Below, piece after piece: positions 12,578 through 23,250 of a DNA stretch of 64,000 nucleotides. Source of the DNA: Apoderus coryli (lineage: Eukaryota; Arthropoda; Insecta; Coleoptera; Attelabidae); NCBI GenBank assembly GCA_911728435.2, contig OU452200.1:27605715-27669714 (forward strand). Direction: 5' to 3'. Made by a program: the position numbers and the translations under genes. Numbering within the stretch: position 1 is the stretch's first letter; every line of letters starts with the position of its first letter. The notes beneath the pieces were generated by a model. It did not search any database. It saw only the letters and a list, made by a program, of their open reading frames with translations, and was not told the origin of the DNA.

Positions 12578-12655
12578 AACCACTGATGATGAAGCTATGG
12601 TAGCTTCAAATGATGTGTGAGTAGAGTGGAGTTTCGACTTTTATTTCTCACATTT
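12578..12655 (+). repeat. Penelope-type repeat end with decayed hammerhead
   Basis: CCACTGATGAT is followed by a perfect hairpin GAAGCT/AGCTTC, but the GAAAC element has become AAATG, so cleavage is not expected. The end motif GAGTGGAGTTTCGACTTTTA follows, as in the other copies. Confidence 0.6.
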
Positions 12656-14011
12656 ATACATTTAATTGATTGTTTTGAGGATACATACCTATATAATGAA
12701 TAATTAAAATTAATTAATTCATTAATAGAGCTGCTAACATAATGTTTATTTCAGTGTGAATAAAAACTATACTATATTTTTTATTAAATTAAACACAGAC
12801 GTCGATTTAAATTTAGCAGAATATTTCACAATATAAATTTAAAACATATTTTCTCCTGACGTTAATATAAATAAATATATTGTGGTAAAATGCTGCTATT
12901 TTATTATAGGTACATTACTCGTATAATGTAATAATGTATATTTATGAGCATTAGTGCGGCGGTTATTTGTTGGAATACATTTGAAAATAGTTTTAAATTT
13001 GAAATTATTATTAAAATACATGTTGGCGCTGAAATTAAATTAGGACAAATTAAAACTTAATTAAATATATGCATTTACAAGTGGCTTTATTAATTTATTT
13101 TTTGTCTCTTTTTGTATGTTTGCAAAATCCACATTTCATTACACAGGGTGGTGACTTTATTAGGGGCATTTTTTCAGAAACCATTGACTTTAGAAAAAAA
13201 AAATACTACAAGTTTCTTGGGATTAATTTGTTCTTTATTTGTGTGATAATAATATAGGAAGTCCACAATATGTTGCCTCGACTTTATCACCTGAATTTCA
13301 AATGGGACACCCCATCTATTTTTACATTTTTATATTGCTTGGAATAAATAAATGTAACGTGTACAAGAATACCCTAATACATTGTTGTGTAATTGAGATA
13401 GAAATTCAGATACATTTTTTACCAAATTGGTGACCTGAGCAAAAAATGTCTTGTGCGGTTGCTAGTTGAGATTATGTTTTAAAATTTTATCTATATCTAA
13501 AAAAACTACCTCATAAAGATCAATGGGATTTAGGTGTTTATACAGTGTGTCGTAGATCATCGAAAAAATTTGCCAAATCTAATTTATAATAGAGTTTTTT
13601 TTTAATTTGACACCCGTTATTTGATATTGCGGCTCCCATTATCCCTACAGCATAGGTAAATGCTTGGTGCATTCGATATCCTGCGTTAAACTTACGAGTC
13701 CTCAAATGGTTTTGGAAATATCGACAAAAAAAAATTTACATGTCTTCTTTTATCCCGCAACCCGTCTCAATTTCAATTTTTATTATCGCGATAATGGATA
13801 TTTCGATTTTTTTTAAGAGCATAATATCCAGTCTAATGAAGTGCAAGTGCATAAAAGTTTTGAGTATCATCGAAATATAACACTTCGTAAAGTTGGGTCT
13901 CATTTTTTTTTCTGAGGAGGACATGATTTAATTTTCAGAAAATTACATTAATAAGTAACGTACTCGTATTAAACGCCTTCAATTTAGTTAAAACTTAAAA
14001 TTAATAAGTTC
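12656..14011. other. AT-rich intergenic DNA, possible transposon end
   Basis: No gene is supported. ACAGTGTGTCGTAGATCATC near 13542 resembles a Tc1/mariner terminal sequence and may be the end belonging to the transposase fragment at 14012-14352; no inverted partner was found. Confidence 0.45.
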
Positions 14012-14352
14012 TTAACTGGTTATTATTTTACAGATTTGCAAAACGATCTTCATTTGCATCGGGACATTTTTGATTTTTTCATAAAACCTAGCAAGTGTAT
14101 TTCGGTTAATAGGTACTATTTTTAAATGTGTCCAAACCTTTTTTCGCAGGATTTCTATGGTCTCAGCAGGATCAAATTCATATAGCTCATTCTCTGTGTG
14201 AGCCCGGAGGTAGAAATCCAAGGGCAAAAGTTCAGGGCATCTAGAAGGCCAAGGTAATGGACCATTTAAGGAAATAATGCTTTCGTCAAACTGCTGTTTT
14301 AAGACGTTCTTGACTTGAATGGTGTTGTGAGCCGGACATCCATCCTGTTGAG
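14012..14352 (-). pseudogene. Tc1/mariner-like transposase, C-terminal fragment
   Basis: The C-terminal third of a DDE transposase of the type that pairs a DUF4817 helix-turn-helix with a DDE_3 domain in insects. On the minus strand it starts SQQDGCPAHNTIQVKN (second catalytic Asp), then SIISLNGPLPWPSRCPELLP and LDFYLRAHTENELYEF (third acidic position in the PLDF context), then a helical C-terminus to a stop at 14012. The N-terminal half is absent: the frame stops abruptly where BEL/Pao sequence begins. It is a dead fragment abutting another element. Confidence 0.8.
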
Positions 14353-14369
14353 ACTAGGTTGTTCTAATC

Positions 14370-15440
14370 TCACATTTTTTTAGAGTAGCTCGTTAATATC
14401 TTCAGAATTTGCTCCTAATATCAAATCATCAACATAAAAACTACTAGCTATAGTCTTGCTCGCTAGAAAAATTTGGTTTAATTGATAATTCTAACAAACA
14501 TCTTGATGCTAAAAACGGGGATTCCGCAACGCCATACGTTACGGTATTAAGGTCAAAGCATTTTAATTCATCCAAACGGTTTGATCTCCAAAATAGGCGT
14601 TGCAATATTTTTGGTCAGGTGATAAAGGGACTTGACGACACATTTTCGAAATATCTGTATTAATTACATAGATGTATGCCTGAATCTTAGCAAAATATCA
14701 AAAAATTCACTTTGTATACGTGGACCAGCGTAATGAGTGTCATTTAAAAACCTTCCATTATCGGATTTAGCTGACGTATCAAAAACTACTCGACGTTTTG
14801 TAGTTAAACTTGAATCTTTCAATACAGCATGATGTGATATATAATAAGCATTACATTCACTATTTTCATATGACCCAGAAACTGATAGTCATCCATGAGT
14901 TCAAAATATTGCCTTTTCAATTCATGGTTAGAATTAAGCTCCCTTTCCATTGTATAAAATCTAGTTCGTGCAGTGTTTCTTGAATTTCCAAGTCTAGAAT
15001 TTTCCTTTAAGGGTAGCTTGACTACAAAAAACCCTGTATTATTACGAATCGTATTTTCCTTAAAAATGGATTCAGAAATTCCATCTTTTTTTATATTGCA
15101 TTCTTCAATCTGCCAAAATGTAATTAAAGAATCATTGATTGATTCATTAATTGATAAGCAAGATATAACTTTATTATCCCTTGTATTAAAATGAAATTGT
15201 ATATTACCACTTAAAACCCAACCTAGTTTGGTATTTTTTTGTAAAATTAGGCCTGATTCTAAGCTAAATTGTTACATTAGTAACCACCTATCAAATAATC
15301 CTACACCACATGGTAATATCAGTGTCTGATACTTCATTAAACCGCGGATCAGCTAAATCCAAATTCTCAGGAATTCCTAGACCGCTTTTATCAAATGCAA
15401 AACTTGGCAATGATTGTGTAATTTTATTTAAAACTAATCA
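14370..15440 (-). pseudogene. BEL/Pao LTR retrotransposon pol fragment
   Basis: Protease-to-reverse-transcriptase region of a BEL/Pao retrotransposon on the minus strand, with many breaks. In order: PSFAFDKSGLGIPENLDLAD (about 15415-15340); LESGLILQKNTKLGWVLSGN near 15250-15200, the BEL-type protease end; FFVVKLPLKENSRLGNSRNT (15035-14975); ARTRFYTMERELNSNHELK and the DDYQFLGHMK linker (14960-14870); and finally FYVDDLILGANSEDINELL (14445-14380) with the catalytic YVDD. Integrase, gag and LTRs were not found. Several stops and a deletion before YVDD show it is dead. Confidence 0.82.
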
Positions 15441-15475
15441 CGAAATCATTGCGTTATAGTATATTAAGTATAAAG

Positions 15476-15577
15476 GGCGGTAAAGCATTCGTTGCAGCCC
15501 GCCGCTGTATAGACGCACGAGTAAGCGAAGCGAGCGAGGGCAGCTATACAGCGAAGGGCTGCAGCGGCTTTACCGCC
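15476..15577. repeat. ~100-bp imperfect palindrome with GCGAG-rich centre
   Basis: The left arm GGCGGTAAAGC...GCAGCCCGC...CGCTGTATAG pairs with the right arm CTATACAGCG...GGGCTGC...GCTTTACCGCC. The loop carries GAGTAAGCGAAGCGAGCGAG. It is much more GC-rich than its surroundings. No gene is implied; it is a foldback-type element. Confidence 0.8.
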
Positions 15578-17002
15578 AGTGGTGCTTACAACTGTTTTTC
15601 GCCTGCCTCTTCATACTACAATATTAAACCAAAAGAACTTTATTTTAATAATTAATTATTTACTGTTATGAACTGACAGTTTTTGACAGTAAATAATGGG
15701 AGTATTTTTTAACGTACATGATAATAGGCGTTATCCTTTGACAAACTCAGATCAGATAAACTTATGTGACAGGCTCACATGTCAATGTTAAGTATTTTAA
15801 ATGTAGAAAGAAACTGTCAAATTATTATTTGAGCGTGTACGCTATGGAAATTTGATTTTAGAATCTTAGGTATATTTCGGTACTACAATAATAATTAAAA
15901 AGTGATTACTAATTAATAATGGACAATTTAAAATAATTAAATGAGTTTAGCCGAATGGCAGACGACTACCTAAGTAAACTTTCTCAATTAATTGTCAACT
16001 TATCCTCTAGATGGAATGCACATTAAGTTAAGTGAGTGAAAACTACTGATGTTAACGTTATTATTGGAAATATAACAGTAGCGCGATCTATGGAAAAAAA
16101 ATAAAAAGAGCGGGCGCTAAATGGTTATTTGCGGGCGGTAAAACTCTGTTTAAGTACAGGCAGGCGAAAAAAGTTATTAAAACGACAAAAAATTGTTAAC
16201 AGCTTGACATTTAGTTGGTTATAAATTCTTATTACACATCTGAAACAACAAAATTTATTTACTACTTTATATTGTTATACTATAATATTTACGGGCATAA
16301 ATTCATGTTAAAATGTATAACAATTAATTAAAAATAACTTGCAAAATCTCAAGGATTCTCAACATACACAAAAAAACTCTGGTATACAGAAGATGTCTCG
16401 AACTACTTCCACCTCTAAAACTAACTATAAACTTGTGCAAAACAACACAGCCTATTGAAACGTTACGTCAAATGTGTTCATAATAAATGTTACTCTAAAT
16501 AAATTGAGCCAATTTATGGTAAAAGCCTTTAATATATGCCTACATAAATTGGTGGGGACTAGCGACAAACGCTAAATCGCTAATCAATAAATGACAAAAA
16601 ATATTACTTCCGTGTGCTGTATCTATTAGCTGGTGGGCACTAAAACAATTACTTCCTATGGATGCCAGTAATAGCAGCATATACTGATTAACTGGTGATT
16701 TAGATATTTAAATGGTGGCCATTTATATGCATCCCTCATTGAATACTAATTGACTGATTGATATATTTTATCAACCATACATAAATTAGACAATCACTCA
16801 AATCTTAGCATGTATAAAAATAATATTATTGATATTATATTGTCCGGTAGTTAATTCATTATTAAGTATGAATATTATTATAGTAGTAATAATCAGACTT
16901 TGGTGTTAAATGTGATTGGATATTTCGTTGTCCAACGACGCTTCTTTATTCCATGTTATTAAGACTATTATTGGGTAATTTAGCGACTTAATTAGTTAAT
17001 AT
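15578..17002. other. AT-rich intergenic DNA, no gene seen
   Basis: No open frame or repeat with a partner is supported here. Confidence 0.55.
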
Positions 17003-17172
17003 ATTGAACGGGTGGATGGAGTTAGGTCGAACAGAACAAAATCTAATTTAGTTTATTGCCAGCATTTTGAGCCCTGTAACATAATTTTACTATAAACCGA
17101 AACGTTGACAATAAACTTTTTTTTATATTAGTATTCTTTATGTTCGACTTAATCCCACCCGTCCGTTCAACA
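17003..17172. repeat. Short inverted-repeat element
   Basis: TTGAACGGGTGGATGGAGTT at 17003 and the complement of GATTAAGTCGAACATAAAG/GTCCGTTCAAC at the right end form arms of about 45 bases with several mismatches. The interior contains CCGAAACGTTGACAATAAAC, a sequence type common at retroelement 3' ends. Family unknown. Confidence 0.5.
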
Positions 17173-17364
17173 TATTTACACCATTGGTAAAGAACAACCT
17201 ACCTACCTTTGGAGTTATCAAAACTTTGGAATGTGACAGCTGCAGACAGAAACTACAGAAAATTCTAACTGCCATGTGCTTACCGATAATTGTATTTCCA
17301 GACGTCAATAGAAATTGAAAAAAATACACTGGATTGATAATTATGATTAAGTTTCTGCGCTCTG

Positions 17365-17465
17365 CCACTGGTGATGGAACTAGATTGAATTCTGAAACAT
17401 GTTTGGACAATAATTATGGATTTTATTAAATTTATTTTTGTGGAGATTGGACTTTTATTTGTCAC
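17365..17465 (+). repeat. Penelope-type repeat end with decayed hammerhead
   Basis: GCCACTGGTGATGG (one core change), a poor stem II, then CTGAAACATGTTTGG and, 55 bases on, TTTTGTGGAGATTGGACTTT. The mutated core and the GTT cleavage triplet make activity unlikely. Confidence 0.6.
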
Positions 17466-17741
17466 AAAAAATAATCATATCTTTAATGTGAAATAACTAG
17501 ATTGTTTTTATTTTTGTTATTTCACAATCAGTAGAATTTATCATAATAACATGTACCTAAAATTTATTCATTGTATTAAGTGATGATTATATGTTTCATT
17601 CGATGCTGCCTACAGTCCTATTCGAGGAGATTTCCATTTGGATCTACCAACCAAAACAATACATTTGAAGCTTATAAGTGCCAAACATTTTGAATCTCAA
17701 TCTACCTAAGTCTTTGCATTCAGATACAATTTGTTTAACAG

Positions 17742-18047
17742 TCAAACCTTTACGTGTCGGCCTAACGGTCCAACGACTCCTGTCCAGAAGTTGGATCCTC
17801 TTGAAGGACCCACTATATCAAAGTTTTGCTTTAAAGTTACTCGGCTTCTAGGCGTTTTTATGCCGTAAGCGAACATTGTATTTCTCGCTTTTCCCAGCCT
17901 TGTAATAATGATGTAGCCACGCTCTCCCCACCAAACCTTTTTGCCCAAAGCAGTCATCTTTAGTTGACTAGTTAAGGCATGTCGTGTGATTCTAACCGGA
18001 AGCAAACGCAGATGGACATCAAGCAATGTGCCAAGGGTGGTTCTCAT
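17742..18047 (-). pseudogene. LINE polyprotein fragment downstream of the RT
   Basis: The minus-strand frame RTTLGTLLDVHLRLLPVRIT, then ALTSQLKMTALGKKVWWGER, resembles the segment between reverse transcriptase and RNase H in I/R1-like non-LTR elements (family pattern RTTPTxxLexLLxLxPLdi...). After 17742 the frame breaks. There are no catalytic motifs in the fragment, so identification rests on this spacer alone. I know of no host-gene match. Confidence 0.5.
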
Positions 18048-19669
18048 ATACTAAATACCTAGTGCTTTCACTTCCAGTATTAATATCTACAAAAAATGAT
18101 GGTAAATGTGCAAATACGGCAGACTACGGTTTTACTAGGTAGCCACATAATGTGATTTTTTACGGTTTATCTGTCTGTTAGGTAGCTAGTACTTTTCTAA
18201 AAGCTAAATTATAATTCCGCCAATTTCAATTTTACAATAAAATACATCAAAAACTCGTCTACAAATTATATTCCCAAAAGTGTTATAGACATTCTTAAAG
18301 TCACCTCCTGATTTTGAAGTTAGCAGCAAAGATGTATTCAGGACATTATGTAAACACGCTAATCAAGACAACAACAAAAAATTGTTTCTTCTTAATAATA
18401 AAATATATGGTCTGACCAATGATAACGGATTTTTGAGAAACTGTTCACAAAGGACGGATCGCATAATTAAGGATCCTTTATGATCACTACTAAATGCGCT
18501 TTTTTAAAATCAATAACTTTATAATATTGGTTCAAGGACATTAGTGTGACCGTCAAGGCAAAACATTTTTCGCTCAATGAATGCTGATGTTAAGAGATGG
18601 TATTTCCATACTTATGTACCTTCAACTTCTTCAAAGTCAGAACAAACCATTAAATTTCTCGTTCCACATGAATTCAAAAATACCCGTATTTCAGTTGAAG
18701 AAAATATTCAGTTGTACTGTGACATCCTCAGAAGCGTATGTCTTGTAAACAATTGGTTTTCAGGTATCCTATTGGTTTCTCAAAATCTATGGCAGTTGTT
18801 ACTGAGGAGACACTCTATACGTACACTCAATTTGTATAAAAGGAAAATAAAATGTAAAACACAAAACTACATCTATTCCAAAATATATAAAACTAGTATT
18901 GGAGATGGGACTGAGAGGATATATAAAGTTTTATAATCCCAACTGGCCAGACTCTGGAAAATCCAAACCAATCTCCTTTATTTAAGGTCGCAATAATACT
19001 AAAAGATTTCCGCTAGTCCCGGAAACAAGTTAAATGGACGGGCATGTGTTGGAAAAGATGTCTAACGAATAAGGTGTCACTTGAAGCGTGAAATAGAACT
19101 AAATAGAGGTAATTCCTAGTTGTATAGAAACTTCAACTTCGTTTACAGGGTATCTCATGGAGAGTTTTATTGTCTTAAAAAGCTATGAAACATAAAATAT
19201 ACATATTTACAAAAAAATCTAAATGCAGATGCAGCATTTTTGGAATAGATATCTATCTCTGCGTCGTATCTTAATGCAAATATGCTGACCTTTAATTCAA
19301 GTTGGATCGCTGTAAACCGGTGTTAGTCCGCGCTACTAGCCCCTCCTGTCATGCATCATATTTTCCATTCGCTGTATTATAAAAGAAATAAATAAAATAA
19401 ACATTTATATTTTTGTTGTTTGTCTATTTTATTACTATATGTGTCCCTAGTTACGGCGAGATATTAAACTGCCTTTGAGCAATTAACAGATAAATGTAAA
19501 TATTAATCTCTCTAAAGGCCACATACTTGAATTCTGGCTAAATTTCAGGAGAAAATTAATGAGTTTTAATTTTGTACTAGGCTACAAGTTACCGAAAAGC
19601 GCAAAGATGTGGTTTAACTTATTGTGGAAAAGTGGCAAGTCTGATAGTTCTTATCAATAATAGACATCC
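18048..19669. other. Intergenic DNA; one unassigned 119-residue frame
   Basis: The frame 18577-18936 (+) encodes 119 residues with no domain I recognise and a lysine/tyrosine-rich end. It could be chance or a relic of an unrecognised element. The rest shows nothing. Confidence 0.4.
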
Positions 19670-20265
19670 AAGAGTTATTAACGTTACAATGCCGGTAAAT
19701 AATATCAAAGAACGGCCGGGCTGGAGTTTGTGATCCAAGGCGATGTCAGCATTTAGACACTTTCAAAAATAACAGCCTCAAGCCGTTATTTTAATGGCCA
19801 CGGTCGCCAAATATAGCGGTCGTTAAAGGCAACTTTTCGATTTCAATTTCGCTCATGTTATAGTAAAACAACAGTACAGTATGAAGATATAGTTATTAAC
19901 GTTATAAGGCCGATAAGTATCAATTAACGGCTGGACTCAAGTTTTTGATTCAAAGCTGTTACTTGTAGTAATCGGCCGCGTTTTATTCTAGATTATTCAT
20001 GATACTGCAGATATTATATCACAAATAATTATATAAAAAAATATTTAGTTTACATCTGCATTTTGTTTATAATCAGGCGAACTGAAAATTAACAATGCGA
20101 GTGATGTGGTTGTTAGGGAACTTGTGATAAATTAGATTGTTGAAGCTAATATGCATATTTAGGCACTATTAAAAATTCACGGCTGTTAAATCAACTTTTC
20201 GATTCTAATTACGCTCAACTTATAGCAAAAAAACAGTCCAGTATAACGAAAAAATTATGACATTA
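19670..20265. repeat. Diverged direct repeats (satellite-like)
   Basis: GTTATTAACGTTACAATGCC at about 19673 recurs as GTTATTAACGTTATAAGGCC at about 19892. CAACTTTTCGATTTCAATTTCGC (near 19830) recurs near 20195 with CTCA..TTATAGTAAAA..CAGTACAGTAT following in both. Spacing of the matching parts differs (219 versus about 365 bases), so this is a rearranged tandem array. Confidence 0.6.
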
Positions 20266-21351
20266 ATTTATATTACGTTGTGCTATTTAAAACTGCGCTT
20301 ATTTAAAATTTCCGACGAGTAATTTTGAGACGGTGAAATAGCAGAAGTTGGTAAGTGTACCTATTACCTTACCATTTTGTAAGCTCTTAACTTGGAAAAG
20401 CTACCTAATTGAATGTTACGCTACCGCCTCAGCCATTATCCCTTTTGCTCTGTTTATTTTCATAAGAAGAGATAGAAAGATCGAAATAGAAGTGACAGTG
20501 CTGGGTTGTGATATTTTTTGTAGATACATTCTGAAGCCTAATTAGAAGCAGATTATATAAATAATATTTTTTATTTCAACGAAAATCCTCTAAAATAAAT
20601 TACTATTGAAACTATTTTCTTCTACGTAAGAAATATTAGTAAATTATGATTGATTAGATATTATATAGAGTGGTAAATAAGTATGTACAATAAATTTAAT
20701 AGATAATTCTGATTGATTTTTTGACAAAAAGTTCATATGAACATGGATCCGCAAATGCTTTTTTTTTTCAAAATACAGATTTAAATAAGAATGGTTGTTC
20801 GTAAGCATCTTAAATATTCTAAACCCAATTTTGTTGTCATTGTTATTTATAGTGTTAAGTGGTAATTGAGTCCTAACTTTATTAACTCCAGTGGCGACCC
20901 ATGCGGCACTTTAACGAGTATTATTTTCAAAAAATAAGTAGTATACTGTCTTTTTTGTATTGGATGCAGCCACTAAAAACAGCTTTTCCGTCATTCGTTT
21001 GTAATTTATTCCTGCTTAGTTTTCGTGAAAAAAACAAAATCCACAGAATTGCATATCCGTGGATCTCGCAAGTGCTGTTTTAAAAGAAATGGAAGCAAAT
21101 CCTCATAGAAGATTTTAAGAGACCTCTAAGAACCTACCATGTGCAGAAAATTCAATGGCGTACATTTTTTCGTCAAAAGTCTCTGGACTTAATAAATTTA
21201 TTCAAGTTATAACTAAATTAGTTTCTTCACATTAGATTGCCTTTGAAAAACTATGAATTATCTAGAGGTATTAATTAATGTCATGTCCTTTGCTTACCTG
21301 ATACATCTACAGTTTCTGCTATTTAATTCCACGGTTTGTCTAAAATGTATC
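20266..21351. other. AT-rich intergenic DNA, no gene seen
   Basis: Short frames at 20348-20545 and 20901-21083 have no recognisable content. No repeat is supported. Confidence 0.5.
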
Positions 21352-21426
21352 TGTAATAGGAAATAAAAGTCTGATTCCACAAAATCAACTTGATTTTGTG
21401 GAGTCAGACTTTTATTTCCTATTACA
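21352..21426. repeat. Perfect-type palindrome of two Penelope ends
   Basis: Arms of about 37 bases meet head-to-head with almost no loop and one mismatch. Each arm reads TTTTGTGGAGTCAGACTTTT outward from the centre, then ATTTCCTATTACA. The first part is the terminal motif that follows the hammerhead in the Penelope-type repeats of this window. Confidence 0.8.
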
Positions 21427-21589
21427 ATACATTCACTCCACTTCAGAATGGACTACTTCTTTAAAATAAAATGTATCTGTTGTGATATTTTGTTCCCTTT
21501 GCCCCACACTGCAGACCAAATAGATATTTCGGCAATCAACTTCTCCCATCCTTGTTGAAAGTGTACTACTATAGTTCTAGTATAGTAGT

Positions 21590-21660
21590 TATATTTTTAG
21601 CGCGTTCACAATACTTTCCATGGGTCGCGAAAGTAAAAGAACGAAACCACGTTTTGTCTG
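21590..21660 (+). repeat. 3' end fragment of dispersed repeat R
   Basis: AGCGCGTTCACAATACTTTCC followed by a GCGAAAGTAAA hairpin partner matches the 3' ends of repeat R at 28935-28978, 45365-45405 and (inverted) 31951-31990. A similar scrap is at 45568-45605. Confidence 0.6.
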
Positions 21661-22877
21661 CCCACTACTCGTACCACACTGATATAACTGACCATGTTAC
21701 CATCGGCGAACCAATACGAAGCTCTCATTTCAGGTATCAAGGAGAATGGAGAGTCCCGAAATCGAACTAGTTTGAAAATTAGAATATACAATTGGTTGAT
21801 TGTCAAAATACTTTGACAATTTTAAATTATTTTTTTCCTGTGAATTTTTTCAAATTGTGTTCTAAAAGCAAAATATCGAGTGGTGTGACTGCGTGATGAA
21901 TATAAACGAGTACTAAATATGCGTATACATTACTTTACTTGATATTTTGAAACAACAAACTTTAAGCGTAAGTTGTATTTTATTTTTTTCTGTTAAATAC
22001 TTTAAATATGTCATTGACTTTAGTAAATTAATTTTTTTACAGCTGACAAAATAAATTATATATTTTTCATTACATTTCAAATATTTTATTTGGTTTGTTG
22101 TTGTATTTATATATTCAGTTAATTTCATGCAAAAAAGCTAAATAACATTTTCATTTTAGTATATAATTTAAAAAACTTGTGCTTGTAATTCAATACCAGG
22201 TGTGGTATGAGCCAGTGGAGTAGTTGTTTTGCCTTCTCTAAATGTATTCATAAAATTTTCGATAGAGGGGACATCATATTGGTCTCACATTGAAAAAACA
22301 TAAATTCACTTTCTTAATTGCTACATATTATTATGTATTTTTTAATATCAATAAAATATATAAATAATGTATATTATGTATGTTGTGTCGTAGACGTGTT
22401 TAGTTAACGTATATCATTCTTCTTTCTAATTCTCAGATTCAGTTGCAATAGTAGAAACAGTAGTAGTTTGTAGCATATGAGGGAGTAGCTTTCGAGGGCA
22501 TCTCCACTTGTCGGCTATTTCACATTCCTCACTTGGTATGAAATTTAATTTCTTTGTATTTTTTAAACACTAACTTGTGGATTGTAGTATTTGGGAAAGC
22601 TAGACTGTGTATTTTAGCCCCTAAAATACTCCACTCTCCATTTTCACATCTATTAAGGGTTCTTTAGTATTTTAAATCACACCACAGATTAGTGATGAAC
22701 CATATATTTTCAAACTTCAACACACCAATATCGTTTACTGTCACACATTGGGTTGCTAGCAGTTAGGACTAAAATATCGTAAAGAAATAATTTATCAGTC
22801 AATTCCTAGTAAAACAGTTTGAATTCATGCTCTCATTTTTTATAAAATACACATAATATATTTTGCTTTAAGTTAAA
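21661..22877. other. 3' flank of the phosphatase gene, nothing seen
   Basis: AT-rich DNA without supported frames or repeats. Confidence 0.5.
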
Positions 22878-22883
22878 TTTTAT
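22878..22883 (-). promoter_or_regulatory. Candidate polyadenylation signal of the phosphatase gene
   Basis: AATAAA on the minus strand about 65 bases after the TGA at 22949-22951. In such AT-rich DNA this hexamer is common by chance, so only its position argues for function. Confidence 0.35.
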
Positions 22884-22948
22884 TATTTACAAAATGTTAT
22901 TTTTTATTTCACATTATTCATTTAATATTTTAAGCAACTACAGAAAAT

Positions 22949-23250
22949 TCAAGTCACAGCACATTTGAAAAAATACACCCACAAGCATACAGACATAACA
23001 CTTTGCCTGGATATCGATGTCCCGCCCATGGTTTTGTCACGCTGTCCATCCTCTGCCATTACACTTGAAGCCACCACAACTGGTTGGCCAGCCGCGGCAG
23101 CTGAAACGCTCGACACTTCAGCTGATGGCACGCAGCTGGTTATCTGGGGTGCAATAGTGTAATTGTCTAGTCCTTGGCAACGGAGACGATGCTCGCCCAG
23201 GCACGCACTGTAAGCGATCGCGTGAGGAATATAACTCTGATCGAATGTGC
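22949..23250 (-). CDS. Alkaline phosphatase terminal exon with hydrophobic tail
   Basis: The acceptor TTCACCGCAG precedes 23250. The exon opens with GTFDQSYIPHAIAYSACLG, the conserved end of the catalytic domain, then continues into an Ala/Ser/Val-rich linker and a short hydrophobic C-terminus (SVMSVCLWVYFFKCAVT, then TGA). The tail resembles a weak GPI-attachment signal, with small residues before a hydrophobic stretch, but it is short and contains a lysine. An alternative last exon further downstream cannot be excluded. Confidence 0.88.

Noticed and set aside
18577..18936. 119-residue open frame as a gene
   Set aside because: No recognisable domain, no splice or repeat context, and composition is like the surrounding DNA.
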